64,000 bases of DNA from Salarias fasciatus (Eukaryota > Chordata > Actinopteri > Blenniiformes > Blenniidae): contig NC_043763.1 in NCBI RefSeq assembly GCF_902148845.1, forward strand, positions 8,981,170 to 9,045,169. Direction: 5' to 3'. The translations under genes and the position numbers were made by a program. Under the pieces are notes generated by a model that was given only the letters and a program-made list of their open reading frames with translations, made no database searches and was not told the origin of the DNA. The first letter of the stretch is position 1; each line of letters opens with the position of its first letter. Shown piece by piece: positions 25,925 to 36,969 of the stretch.

Positions 25925-27689
25925 GTAAGAAGTGATCGCCTGCTCTTGTGATATTTTTTTTGGGGTGGGGGATTATGGACGGTTTCTGTTAGTACGTCGC
26001 GCATCATGTTTCATATTCTCCTTCTGTGTGAATGAATGAATGGGGGGATCGTGGAGAAGGGCTGTTCTCACTGGCACCTGCGCATCCCTTAAAAATAAAG
26101 CCTCTGCGTTTCGCCTGGAAACGAGCAGAAATAAGGTACAGGGAGATTGTTTGACGAATCAACAAACATGTCAGCGGAGATTTACGCAATTAACGATCGG
26201 TTTATTTTCTGCGGCTCTGCGGAGGCACGGAGGAGGAGGAGGAGGAGGGGGGGGGGGCTGTCTCGTATGTGTGAATCCTCCACCTCCCCACCCCTAATAG
26301 ACGTTCGGTGGTTGCATTTTGACATGTTTTGTCGCCCCGATGCGCGCGGAGAGCTGTCATGATGGGCAGCGCGAGGAGGGGGGGTCTGATCGGAAAACGC
26401 TCTCACTGCGTCGTTTCCATCGGAATGCAGCAGCGGCGGGAGGCGGTTAGCTCCATAATAGCATTAACTCGGGTGTCATTGCCCCTCAAATGCGTGAAAC
26501 AAACACAGCATCTGTTCGGCCTGTCATTAGCCTTTCGCACATATGGCGCGTGCGGTATATCGCGCGAAAAAAAAAACAAACAAAAAACGCCGCAGTTGCG
26601 CGATGTCGAGTCGTTTTTTTTTTTTTTTTAATTCTCTTTCCTTCAGCTCTGCGCGCCGCCAAACAGTTTTGTCATCTTCCTGTAAAAAAAAAAAAAAAAC
26701 TGTTTGTCCTCAAGGTCATTCACGGCAGCCTGTTTTAGAAATAATACCGAGATCAGTACCTGTAATGACTAATCACGCGCTGCGTGTCACGCAGAGGGCG
26801 AACATTAAAAGCTGTGATTTTGGCTGCAGTGCACATTTCTGCTGTTTGTTGTTGGAAGGCCCGTCCAATGCAGTGCTGCCGTCTGTGGAGGAGCTGTCCA
26901 GCCTGCTGCTGCTGCTGCTGCTGCTGCAGCAGAGATGAGGACCACATGTTATCCTCAAGCGGTGGACAGACATCCCCACAATGTCCAGCGCGCAAATCCT
27001 GTTCCGGCCTCATCATTTGTGAAGTTGCGATTTGGAAATTTGGCGCATTCTTGGCCACCTTATGTCATTTGCCACATCATGAGTCAATAAATAATGGATG
27101 TGTTGCTTCTGGCAGGCTGCTCAAGTTGTCATGATTGCTACCGAGGGGCCTCCAGTGTAGATAAACTAATCCAGACAGATTGGTCAGTGGATTTGTCTGC
27201 TGCTGTTGTGTTTTTTTTTTTAAACACTTTAATATGTAGACCAAGCAGTTATGAGCTCTATTCCCACCTGATTCAGATTACAGCAGGCCTCTTGCACACT
27301 GTCCTCACTCGGGTCTGTGAATTTGCTGCAGCAGCGTCTCTTTTACTACCGCGCAACGAGCTTTGTTGTCGCTGTCGGGGTTATAGGACAATGTTCGCAG
27401 TGGAAACTTGATAGCAGCGATCGAACATTTGATGAACTGGATCTGCTGTGACAGTGATGATCCAGGTCAGTGCTACACGGGCCACGGACTGGCACAAACA
27501 GGCTGAGGGAGGACAGAAATAGCACAAGAGCACCAGGGAAATATTTACTGCCATCCAAGGAAAGAGGGGGGAAAAAACACTGACTCTGTAGTCATGTTTG
27601 AAGTGGAAATAAAAAAAAGGGATTTTCATACGGGCATCGCTCAAGCATGGAGAAATGCATTATTCACGTGTTCTTGCACCACAGGAACC

Positions 27690-30402
27690 ATGGGAAAGCA
27701 GAACAGCAAGCTGACTCCCGAGGTGATGGAGGATCTGGTGAAGAACACAGAGTTTAATGAACACGAGCTGAAGCAGTGGTACAAAGGCTTCCTGAAAGAC
27801 TGCCCCAGTGGCAGGCTGAATCTGGAGGAGTTCCAGCAGCTGTATGTCAAGGTTTGTGTGAACCCGCTCACTCCAGTTTGATGCCTCTGGCACAAATTAC
27901 AGCAAAGTGCAGATGATGTTGAAAAATAACCCTAACAATCCCACATAAAGGAAAAAAAGAAGTATGAAACCTTCATCTAGCTATCTATGTGGTCTGGTTT
28001 AATAACAAAAAACAACAAAAGGCAAATATACAACACAGTGTCGGCTGGTTGGAGAAGAGAAAAACAAATAAGGACTTTTAATTCCACAGCCTCAGATACC
28101 TGCAGCAGGATTAAGAAAATGCCCAGAGTCTGGACTGTTCTGTTGGCATAACACTCAGCTTTTTACAGTATAATGGGTCTGCAGGGCAGTAAACAGAATA
28201 AATTTCCATTCTCTCTGGGATTTTATAAGAAGCCAATAAACAAAAGCCAAAAATGGGAAAAGTAAGCTCACACCTTGTAGTTCCTGCAACTGAAGACATA
28301 TAAAAGAATCATCAGGACACTGAAAAACATATTCAAGATGAGGATTGAACTGCAAGCTTTAAAAACATTTCTTGTTGTTATCCACTGCTTTTATTTACAT
28401 TATCTTTCTCCAGTGGTATTCACTGAACTCGTCTGTCTGCAGTTCTTCCCTTACGGAGATGCATCAAAATTTGCACAACACGCCTTCAGGACCTTCGACA
28501 AAAACGGGGACGGGACCATTGACTTTCGAGAGTTCATCTGCGCCCTGTCCATCACATCCCGCGGCAGCTTCGAGCAGAAACTGAACTGGGCTTTCAACAT
28601 GTATGACCTGGATGGTGACGGCAAAATCACCAGAGTGGAGATGCTGGAGATAATCGAGGTGAGGGATTATCGAGTCATTAAGCTCTCGCTCATCAGGGAA
28701 CGGTCTCTGTTTTCCTTTTTTTTTTTGTTTTTTGTAGCAGCCTCCTGCACACCTGCAGCACAGAAACAGCCTCGCAGTGACAAAACTGCAGTTGTATTGA
28801 ATTACATTGGGCTATTTGTAGAAACACAATCAGTGTAGTGAATCTGATGTGTCGGTGATATTGGAGCATATCGACAATTCCTGGAGTGATAAAAATGGAC
28901 GGTATCAGTTCTGCATCAGAGGCTTCCTCTGCTGCACTGTTAAAGGGTATTTTTGTCTGGTTTCCAAGCAAAATATCCTATGATGACTTTATCAAAGACA
29001 CAAACACAGTGAGATTTTAAAGAGATAGACACAAATCAGCCAGTGAAGTAACATTTCTCATTGTCTGTTATATAACTGGTTTATATTAGGCAAAAGGGCA
29101 TCATAGTGATTTCGAAATTGATGTGTTTAAAAAAAGGACAACAGCTAAATAGTGACGGCTCAACAACTTGGTCCAAACATCCGCTTTACTGCCGTTCTTG
29201 GGATGTTTCCAGTCTGTAGTGGTCAGAACCTTTAAAAAGCATGGTGTGTTAGTGGAATCTATTAGACAAGTTCATAGAAAAGAGACAGTTAGTTCACAGA
29301 TGAGCGTCAGGATACACTGCCTTCTGCAGACCACTCAGGATCCACACACTGGTCTTAATGTTGTGGCCGGTAAGCGTAGGTTGGTTTAAGACCCTGTATC
29401 CTTTTCAAAATGGCAAATAATTCATAATGTTTCATACAAGCAAAGAAAAAACGGGAAGTGATGCTGACAAGTGAAAAGTGTTTACTGAAAAGTTACAATT
29501 TTTCATTTAGAATTTTCAGAGTTAAGTTGGTTTTGAAAGCTCAGAAATATGGAACCATTTATTAGAGATTTATTCAAGACCCAAAGCTAAGTGTTTTTGA
29601 GGACTGCTACACAACTTTGATAAGCTTTCGTATTTCATTAGATTGTTATTCTAATTGTTGTTTTGCTGCTGTTAACCTCTGTTTGACCTACTTGTACATC
29701 ATTTTAGCTGCCAATGATAAGATTAGAGTTCAGAATTCAATTCTGGTTTATTGATACAGTTCAAATTACATGAAATGTAACCTAAAAAAAGTCTGGGAGT
29801 TAAAACCATCAATCGATTTTTATTTTAATTCTACAAAGAGCCACATGGTGATGTAGTGGTTAGAACGAGAGTGTTCCTGGTTTGAGTCAGTGTGGAGTTT
29901 GCATGTTCTCTCTGTGATTACATGTGTGTGTATAAAGTTTCCTTTTACAGTCCCGTAACACGTTTGAGGATAGTTGTTGACTCTAAAACTGCTCGTAGGT
30001 GCGTAGGTGTGATGCGAGCGTATGTGGACGTCTGTTTCTCTGTCCTGGCTCTCTGCCTTCAACATTCAGCTCCACAATCAGCCGAATAAAGCCGCATAGA
30101 AAATGGAATGATGTATATTCCTGAAACGATTTCCATCTCACATCCTCGGCCACGTAATGAATCACAATCCTCAGTTAATTTCAGGCCCGGTCTCTCACCC
30201 GCAGGCGATCTACAAAATGGTGGGCACCGTGATCATGATGAAGATGAACGAGGACGGTTTGACACCGGAGCAGCGGGTGGACAAGATCTTCAGCAAAATG
30301 GATAAGAACAACGACGACCAGATCTCGTTGGAGGAGTTCAAGGAGGCGGCGAAGAGCGACCCGTCCATCGTGCTCCTGTTGCAGTGTGACATGCAGAAGT
30401 GA
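27690..30402 (+). CDS. vsnl1: Visinin-like 1 (VILIP-1), complete
   Basis: Three coding exons (27690-27851, 28443-28658, 30205-30402) encode 191 residues, exactly the human length, and nearly identical to human VSNL1. It is a neuronal calcium sensor that moves to membranes through an N-terminal myristoyl group when calcium binds. MGKQNSKL is the myristoylation signal. EF-hand 1 is degenerate (about 36-47, [12 protein letters not shown]). EF2 (73-84, [12 protein letters not shown]), EF3 (109-120) and EF4 (159-170, [12 protein letters not shown]) keep the calcium-binding acidic positions. The HPCA/HPCAL1 relatives are excluded by the [13 protein letters not shown] and [14 protein letters not shown] stretches. 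Teleosts usually have two vsnl1 copies; which one this is, is unknown. A SINE-like repeat lies in the last intron. Confidence 0.97.
29838..30113 (+). mobile_element. tRNA-headed SINE-like repeat, old copy
   Basis: The head contains an A-box-like TAGTGGTTAG (29855-29864) and a B-box-like GGTTTGAGTC (29879-29888), spaced as in a tRNA-derived SINE. It continues with 'gtgtggagtttgcatgttctc', 'gactctaaaa', 'gtaggtgtgatgcgagcgta' and a tail 'catagaaaatggaatgatg'. These match, in order, a repeat common in teleost genomes. The copy is diverged and internally shortened. It lies in vsnl1 intron 3. Confidence 0.6.
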
Positions 30403-31345
30403 GCCGCCCCCCCTGCTCGCTCCTCTCCCGACCCCCCCCCCCACCCCACCCCGTCTGTATCCACACACTCTGGACTGCAGCACACGTTTTAATGTCTCAT
30501 TAGGTTCTCTGCCATTTCCACAGGAAAAAAAGAAAAAAATCAATGCTTGGACTATTTTTCAATGGACTCGCTTCTTGTGGTTGTATGCATGAGAATGTCA
30601 AATGCTGAATAATTTTGAATATAGCTATAAGATATCATACATTTCTATCTCAGAACATGCCGACGTGATTTGTGCACAGTGACCCTATACATCCCCATTC
30701 AACCCCTAGCTTGTATATCAGTGGAGCACTGCATTCAAATTATGTTTCTGCAGTATTTAGGATCCCCCCAAGTGTTCACTGCTACAACTACTGTACGCTT
30801 TACATGATGATAGTAACAAAACAATAATTCCTATGATAATTGTAACTGTCTCTACTATCCAGACCTGTTGAGCTCTTGGAGAATAGAGAAGCTCCTGTCT
30901 GTTCCAGATGTTTTCACACGGTGGAACCAAGAAGAGTAGGTTCTTTGCATGCATATATTATGTGTCAAAAAATATAATCTCTTACCTTTTTGCATCTTTA
31001 GGTGGTTATAAAAGAGAAACCCTCATACTAAATTCATTTAATATTGTTGCATGGGATGTACAGTATGTGACTCATTAGCTCATCCGTTCACCTCCAGTAA
31101 TGTGGGAGCATGCTTCCCTCCATCTGATACACATTTATGTGTGACACTTGAGTTTTGGGGGAGGTATACCCGGGTTGCGGTGGCGGGCTAAAGTCCGAGG
31201 AACGTTTTTCACCCAAACATTGTTTTATGTTCCTCTCGTTCATGTGACGCCCCGACCCCTTATGATTCAGCTGTACTGCTGCCGCTCAATCCAAAGGAAA
31301 AGGCTCAAAACTGCAGTTGTCATCAGGCGCAGTACTTAGACATTA

Positions 31346-31385
<40 letters not shown>

Positions 31386-32180
31386 ACCACAATGATGTAG
31401 AATTGGCTTCTTTTTTCAAGCAGCTTGTTTGAGTTAGGCGTAAAAAAAAACGACTTTAAATAGTACATATCAACATGTTTACAGAAATGAAGAGCACTGC
31501 AAACTGAGTGCAAGTCCTGGCTTTTGACTGCTGGGAGCTCGCTCTCAAGGCTGGGGACCTTTTGAGGGGGGCTCCACTTCCAATGCAGCAAAAACAGTTG
31601 GAGAAAAAAAAAGAAAAAAAGAAGAAAAGCCTCATATATGTTTACTGGAAACACTGCATTCCTTCGTACGAAACTTTTTTGTAAGAACAAACTTTTTATT
31701 GAAAGGTCTCATGTTCTAATTTATTCCGTTTGCAGCGTTCATAAAAGATGCAGGACCCTCGAGAGAGGCGTCTGATAAAACTTTTGAAAGAGAGTTTCAG
31801 TGCGAGGCGACAAAAAGCTTGACGCCGTCGGTTGAAGAGTTTGCAGAAAGTCTCTCTCGACAGTTTCGCTCCCCTCATTTCTAGGCTATGCAAGCATGGA
31901 CTGAGTGTCTGCTTGTAGTCCACTCACCGCAGTGGGAGTTGCAGAAGCTTCTCATTGTTCCGTCTGTAACACGACTGAAACCGAGCCCCTCACATTATCA
32001 GCCTCGCGATTATTTAAAGACTTCAGTCCCGTCGACACATCGGATTCTCTGTCTTGTAAATGTTTATATCAAATATGAAAAACCATAATACAAGTGACTG
32101 TATTCTTTTATACATGTGGCATGTGTTGCACCCAAAATTAATTCTGTAGTGATTAAAATGAATAAACCATCAACGGGCTT
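30403..32180 (+). other. vsnl1: vsnl1 3' UTR
   Basis: The sequence after the stop has no other gene and ends with AATAAA at 32161-32166, a plausible polyadenylation signal. It contains C-rich runs just after the stop (about 30405-30450) and a 39-base C homopolymer at 31347-31385. Confidence 0.55.
31347..31385. repeat. Poly(C) homopolymer, 39 bases
   Basis: An uninterrupted run of C is present in the likely vsnl1 3' UTR. It may be a true i-motif/poly(C)-protein site, or its length may be an assembly error. Confidence 0.9.
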
Positions 32181-33134
32181 TTTTCAAAAGACACGAGCGA
32201 GCGGGTGGAGTTGATGCTTATGGAGGAAAGAGTCTGCGTGTGGATGGGTGGAGGAAGTGCACCTGTTTGTGTGTGAAACATACGATCAATACAAAACTGC
32301 TTTCAAATCTATGGTTACAATGGATTCTGTCGCTGACAATATATTTTTACTGATGGCTCCACGAGTGCCCCATAAAGACAAGGAAGGAACTTTTTCCTTG
32401 ATAAACAACACCTGGATTATTTTAAAGTGGCCAGAACTATTCAGAAGATATCTGGCAAATTCATTAAATGAAGTTCTGGTTTCTTATTTTTCGGCCTGAA
32501 GTCTTGAAAACACAAAACACAACTGAATTATTTTAAGCAATAGATACAGATTCATTAAAAAAGACTCTGCACCTGAAATTCATCATAAATGGCTGTATAT
32601 ATATTAACGAGTGAATATCTTGCTTAGAAATTACAGGAAACTCAGTGTTCGAATAGATCGTGCACATATTTCACTAACTACGTCCTGCAAATGACACCCT
32701 GTTGTTTCTACAAACACAGCATGTTTTTATGGTGCATTAGGGAGTTATTCCAGCCCGTATTTATGCGAAAGACAATTGCTGTTTGAGGATATTGCCCTCT
32801 TAGCCAGAACGAATTTGTCGCCAGTCACATTATTTGCATGATGAATACTTTTCACACAGTCATAATTGCAGATTTGGACTGTTTGCAGGGCAGTTCATCA
32901 GATGACTTCTCTAAATACCAGCAGAAGGCAAACAATTCAATTATTTTATCACCATTTAGAGTTCTACACTTGCATGCACTGCAGTAAAAAAGGCCATCAA
33001 AAGTGTGGGAATGTTTCATGATCCTGGCTCGGAGGGCTTTCTGAGTGGACTTTACATGTCCTCAAGTGTTTTCTCGACATCCAATGACACACATGTGAGG
33101 TCAGTTTGTAACTCTTATTAATACGATCCATAAG

Positions 33135-33285
33135 TGTGAATGTGTGTGTGTGACTGTCTGTCTCTGTGTGAACCTTGTGATCAACTGGCGTCCACTACCT
33201 GTTATTTTCATTCTGTCAACTGGGTTCAGCTACTGCAGCCTCCTTCTTTCCTCCTGCAACCTCAAAGAAAAGAAGAAGAAATGCT
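33135..33285 (+). repeat. SINE-like repeat, 3' half
   Basis: The words 'gtgaatgtgtgtgtgtgact', 'gtctgtctctgtgtg', 'atcaactggcgtcca', 'ctgtcaactggg' and 'tcctgcaacctcaaag' occur in the order of the 3' half of the same teleost repeat. The copy is diverged. Confidence 0.5.
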
Positions 33286-33414
33286 TTCATGTGTTTAAAG
33301 TCGTACACTGAACTTTGACATCTGACTTCGACCCATCTTAAATGGGCAGCCCTGAGAAATCTGGTGCCTTGCTCAAGGGTCCATAATGGAGAGATTCAGA
33401 AATCTATTGCTTAA

Positions 33415-33903
33415 AGCTCGTGTCCAGAGTTTTAAAAGAATGAGAACTTTTTTTAATCCAACGTCTCGAGGTTCCGCCCTCCTTCTGCTTTGCGACCAAG
33501 TCACGCCCCTTTAATTGTGCATGCGCATTACCCGTCAGGTGAAAATGAGAGCCTCTGAGTCCGCAGCATCCTACATGTTTAGCTGTTTAGGGTGGATGTT
33601 CAGCAGACCATGGATATATCCGAGGTAAGCGGGGCGGCTGCTGCGTAGCTAACTCACCTCTGCCTGGGCGAGTGCGCGTGCTCTCTGGCACCTTGATTGA
33701 CAGCATGACAAAGCGGAAGCTCGAAATCTATTGGCTGAAGCTGACCGGCGCTTTTTCGGATAACATGGGGGTCTGTGAGACGAAGGCGGGGCTCATAAAT
33801 ACATTTTTATATTGCTTTATGCTAATATTATATTATAGTATCAAACCAGGTTGACACATTTAAGCTCTGTTAAAAAATGGCACGGAAACTCCGGACACGA
33901 GGT
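33415..33903. mobile_element. TTAA-flanked MITE (piggyBac-like, non-autonomous)
   Basis: The element is bounded by TTAA on both sides (33411-33414 and 33904-33907). Its ends are inverted repeats: AGCTCGTGTCCAGAGTTT on the left, and the reverse complement of the right end reads ACCTCGTGTCCGGAGTTT (two mismatches in 18). At 489 bases with no transposase frame it is a non-autonomous element. Class assignment rests on the TTAA target and is tentative. Confidence 0.6.
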
Positions 33904-34869
33904 TTAATCTCTTGATTAAGCAACGTTCATTTCCAAACTCAAACTGCAAAGTTCTATGACAAATAATAATAATAATGCATTGGTTCACTCAGAGTCATTT
34001 ACAATTGCGTTATTCATTCCCTCTATACTGGGCAGTGGTAAACTCCACATGTAGCCACAGCTACCCTGGGCTAGACTGATGGAAGAAAAGCTGCCAAACT
34101 GCACCATCACCAACCACTCATTCTCACACGACATTCCCGGACGAGAGACGTTTTTGCAAACTCAGTGTAATTCAGGGAGCACATAACATCCAATTTAGAT
34201 CTTGGGCATTAAACCAAATCATTACAGTGATAGCATAGTAATGTATTTAAATAAACAAAATAATAACAGTCCAAATGTTGATGCACTAGGCAGGAGTACA
34301 TTTGGGACTTTATATTAAATATCTTCCTATAAAACCTGAAAAAGCTGAAATTTACAAAGAAATCATGGCATTTTCTATGCTGCTTCCTGGCACAAAATAA
34401 TGACAAATATCCAGTCAGAGAAAATGCAAGAATTTTGGCCCTTAGCCAGAAAGAGCTGCAATTCTCTGAGTTTTTATTCAGTCTAATGTTGTAAAAATCC
34501 TGTTTCTTCTCCAGATACATGAGTTCTGCAGCTTTTAGCATGAATGTTTTTATAAAGATGTCCTCAACTCGTATTCATATCCACTGCTCTTACCGAGACA
34601 GAGCAACCCAAAGTGAATGAACCAAAGACAGTGTTTAAATTCACAGAAATTTTTAAGCTGAGCTTTTCTTTGTAATTGTCCCACTTTTCAATGTGATATT
34701 CTGTGATGGAATGGACCATCTGATGTGCTGACTTTGGCCCATGGGCCATGTGTGAATGGCTATAGTCCACGGTAACATGGACAAACTACAACTAAATCAG
34801 TCCAACCCCACAGCAGGTGAGTAATGGATTAAAGGAATCCTCTAAAACATTGCATTTGTGTTTTCTCAC

Positions 34870-35230
34870 CTGGCGTTCAGAGGCGTGATGAAGATGAGGT
34901 GCTGACACTTGAACAGCTCCAGGAGGAGGTTCAGACATATTCTCCAACTCTGCATGAAAAAAAGAAAATAAAAAAACAAGAGGATTTGCTCATTAAAACG
35001 AATATGAGCCCAGTTTTTTAACTTTTCATCTGATTTTATGCAAATTGCATCTCAGCGGGCGTCAGATCTTCATTGTGTGCTCGCCGCGCAGACGTCAAGC
35101 CCGTCGAGGCGAAGCTGAAAGGTGACTCAGTGATCTCCTGCCGGGAAAACACGAAGCAAACAGTCGAGAAGGAGCACTCACCACCAGACACCGCTTCTTT
35201 TCTCCCTGGAAGCTTTACCTTCATTACGCC
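34870..35230 (-). pseudogene. smc6: Decayed smc6 exons (ohnolog remnant)
   Basis: Two exons of the SMC6 C-terminal ATPase head are recognisable. At about 35096-35225 the minus strand reads AVSGGECSFSTVCFVFS, then ITESPF, matching SMC6 LSGGERSFSTVCFILS and AESPF. Just after it a one-base frame change throws the Walker B segment (RLDGLDV, compare CLDEFDV) into another frame. At 34870-34949 an 80-base segment with intact acceptor and donor reads ICLNLLLEL and IFITPLNA, matching fish SMC6 ISLDLLLEL and FIFITPLN, with two codons lost between. The signature has C in place of R (SGGEC), and no Walker A half was found. In human, SMC6 lies next to VSNL1 in opposite orientation, exactly as here. A functional smc6 probably exists elsewhere in this genome. 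Confidence 0.8.
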
Positions 35231-36599
35231 AGAGGAGTAAGTATGGCCATAGACTACAGATATAAAATTGACTGATGATACTCTTATGAAGCAACCACAT
35301 GCAGTACTTGTTTTATCAATTACTTTGCAATTTACAGACCACAAAACAAACAGCCTTTGTTTGGTACATATGATAAGATTGACAGCGTCTCATAGTGCCT
35401 TCCTACACCCCCCATACGCCACCTTTTATCCAAAATCTCTTCTCCGTTATTCAATCATGCAACCATAACAGTTTGTCTGTTGCTGAGATAGATTGTTAAC
35501 CAAGAAGAGCAAAGCTTCAGATTAAAGTAGACACAACACAACTGAACACTATATTGTGTTTCTTGTTTTTTAATGCACCTCCTTCCTTCAGTACCTGCCT
35601 GCCCGTCTGCCCGGCAGGCTGATTGATGACCTTCCGACGTTCTCACTTGGTTGGTTTTCTCTCTTTTGGGCCTCGGCTTCCTCCCTAACGAGGTCAGAGG
35701 GAAGAAACTGGCATAGCCTAAATTTTTCTGACTTCAAACTCGGCATGCACGTGCTGAAAACGAGGGCAGTAGATGATTTAGTGATGGCCAAAAGGCAGAT
35801 CCGATTAAGGTACACGGGCCTAAAAAGAGTCCGCCGCAAAGGAAGTCTCACCGGATGAACCTCAGCAGGCAGCGGCATCGGCGAGACACACTAAAAGCAC
35901 TAGATGGCTCATCTAATATGCATCTCACTGAAAAATAAAAAAATATTTACTAAGTTAGTTAGTTTGAGAGCATTGTTAAAAACTTGAGGTAGTGAAATGT
36001 TTGAAATCAGAGTCAGAATTAATCTTCATCAAGGAACAAGACATTGGATTTTAAGGAGAGTTTTTTTTTTTTTTTTTTTTTTTTACTGTTTTTCCTGTGA
36101 AAATCTGAATATCCAGTTCTTTTAGATAAGATTTATCTCATAATTTTGTGCACAATAGGTTTAGACTGCATTTTAACAGCAGTTTCTATTGTGAAGAGCT
36201 GGGATTAGTTGGTCATGAGAAAAAAACCCCAGTTGACATTAGTTGTCACTAGTTAGTAAATGGCTGCAATGTATCCTGATACTGCGGGCTTCCTTCACAT
36301 ACCGACTGTGTGCGTTGCAGGTGCTTTACAACTCATCCCATCCCTCCTCTGACCTCTAATCACTCACAAATAAGACCCCCGAGATACAGAAGTCATTTTT
36401 TGGACCACAGCCCAACCACATCAAACCCAGTTGCAAACTGCTCCAGAACATTCTGTAGCTCTGTAGCTGTTTCTGGAGGGCGAGGGGAATCCACTGTAAA
36501 CACTACTGTGCAGCATGTGAAGGTATAGGACAGCTGGTTTATATGGCGGTGACGATCTCAAGTGCTGCGACATGTATAAATAGACTTGTATATATTTAA

Positions 36600-36965
36600 C
36601 AGAAGAGAAGCCTTGTGGCCCACCTGACGGAGCTGAAGGTCCTGATGTTTGTAATCATTCTTTCTTTTTTGAGTTCATACTTCAGCTGCTGTTTGAGCTG
36701 CTCACTCTAATCGGAAAAAAATGAAAGCCAATTCACTGAAAACCTCAAGCACAATATGGCATTTTTCTTCTGAAAATGACTTTAAAAACTGGCATATAAA
36801 ACAATAAAAATGTATTTCTTTCATATTGTGCATTCATTACAGATATGCAAACACTTGAACATCCATTTTTTTCAGATTCTTTACCTTCAAGTTGCTGAAG
36901 GTTGAGCTTTTCAAATAGTTTCTTCAGTAGAAACTCCTGCTTTCGGTCCTTCAGAAACTCAGTAA
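36600..36965 (-). pseudogene. Exon-like coiled-coil segments, possibly more smc6
   Basis: Two minus-strand segments look like old exons. At about 36881-36953 the reading is FLKDRKQEFLLKKLFEKLNL, ending at a GTAAAG donor. At about 36624-36710 it is EQLKQQLKYELKKERMI and then RTFSSVR, ending at a GTGGGC donor. Both are rich in charged and leucine residues, like coiled coil, and they lie upstream of the smc6 head exons in the expected direction. Their splice phases do not fit each other. Assignment to smc6 is a guess from position. Confidence 0.35.
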
Positions 36966-36969
36966 AAAA

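Larger units (their letters stand above)
32181..34860. other. Intergenic with old repeats
   Basis: No gene is recognised. The interval holds a partial SINE-like repeat (33135-33285) and a TTAA-flanked MITE (33415-33903). The rest is AT-rich and unassigned. Confidence 0.55.

Noticed and set aside
34020-34170. Stretch resembling a dispersed fish repeat ('gtagccacagctaccctggg')
   Set aside because: The resemblance rests on one phrase from memory. No ends or second copy in the window support it.
35588-35878. Minus-strand open frame between the smc6 pieces
   Set aside because: The translation does not match the SMC6 region expected between the flanking pieces and has no splice signals at fitting places.
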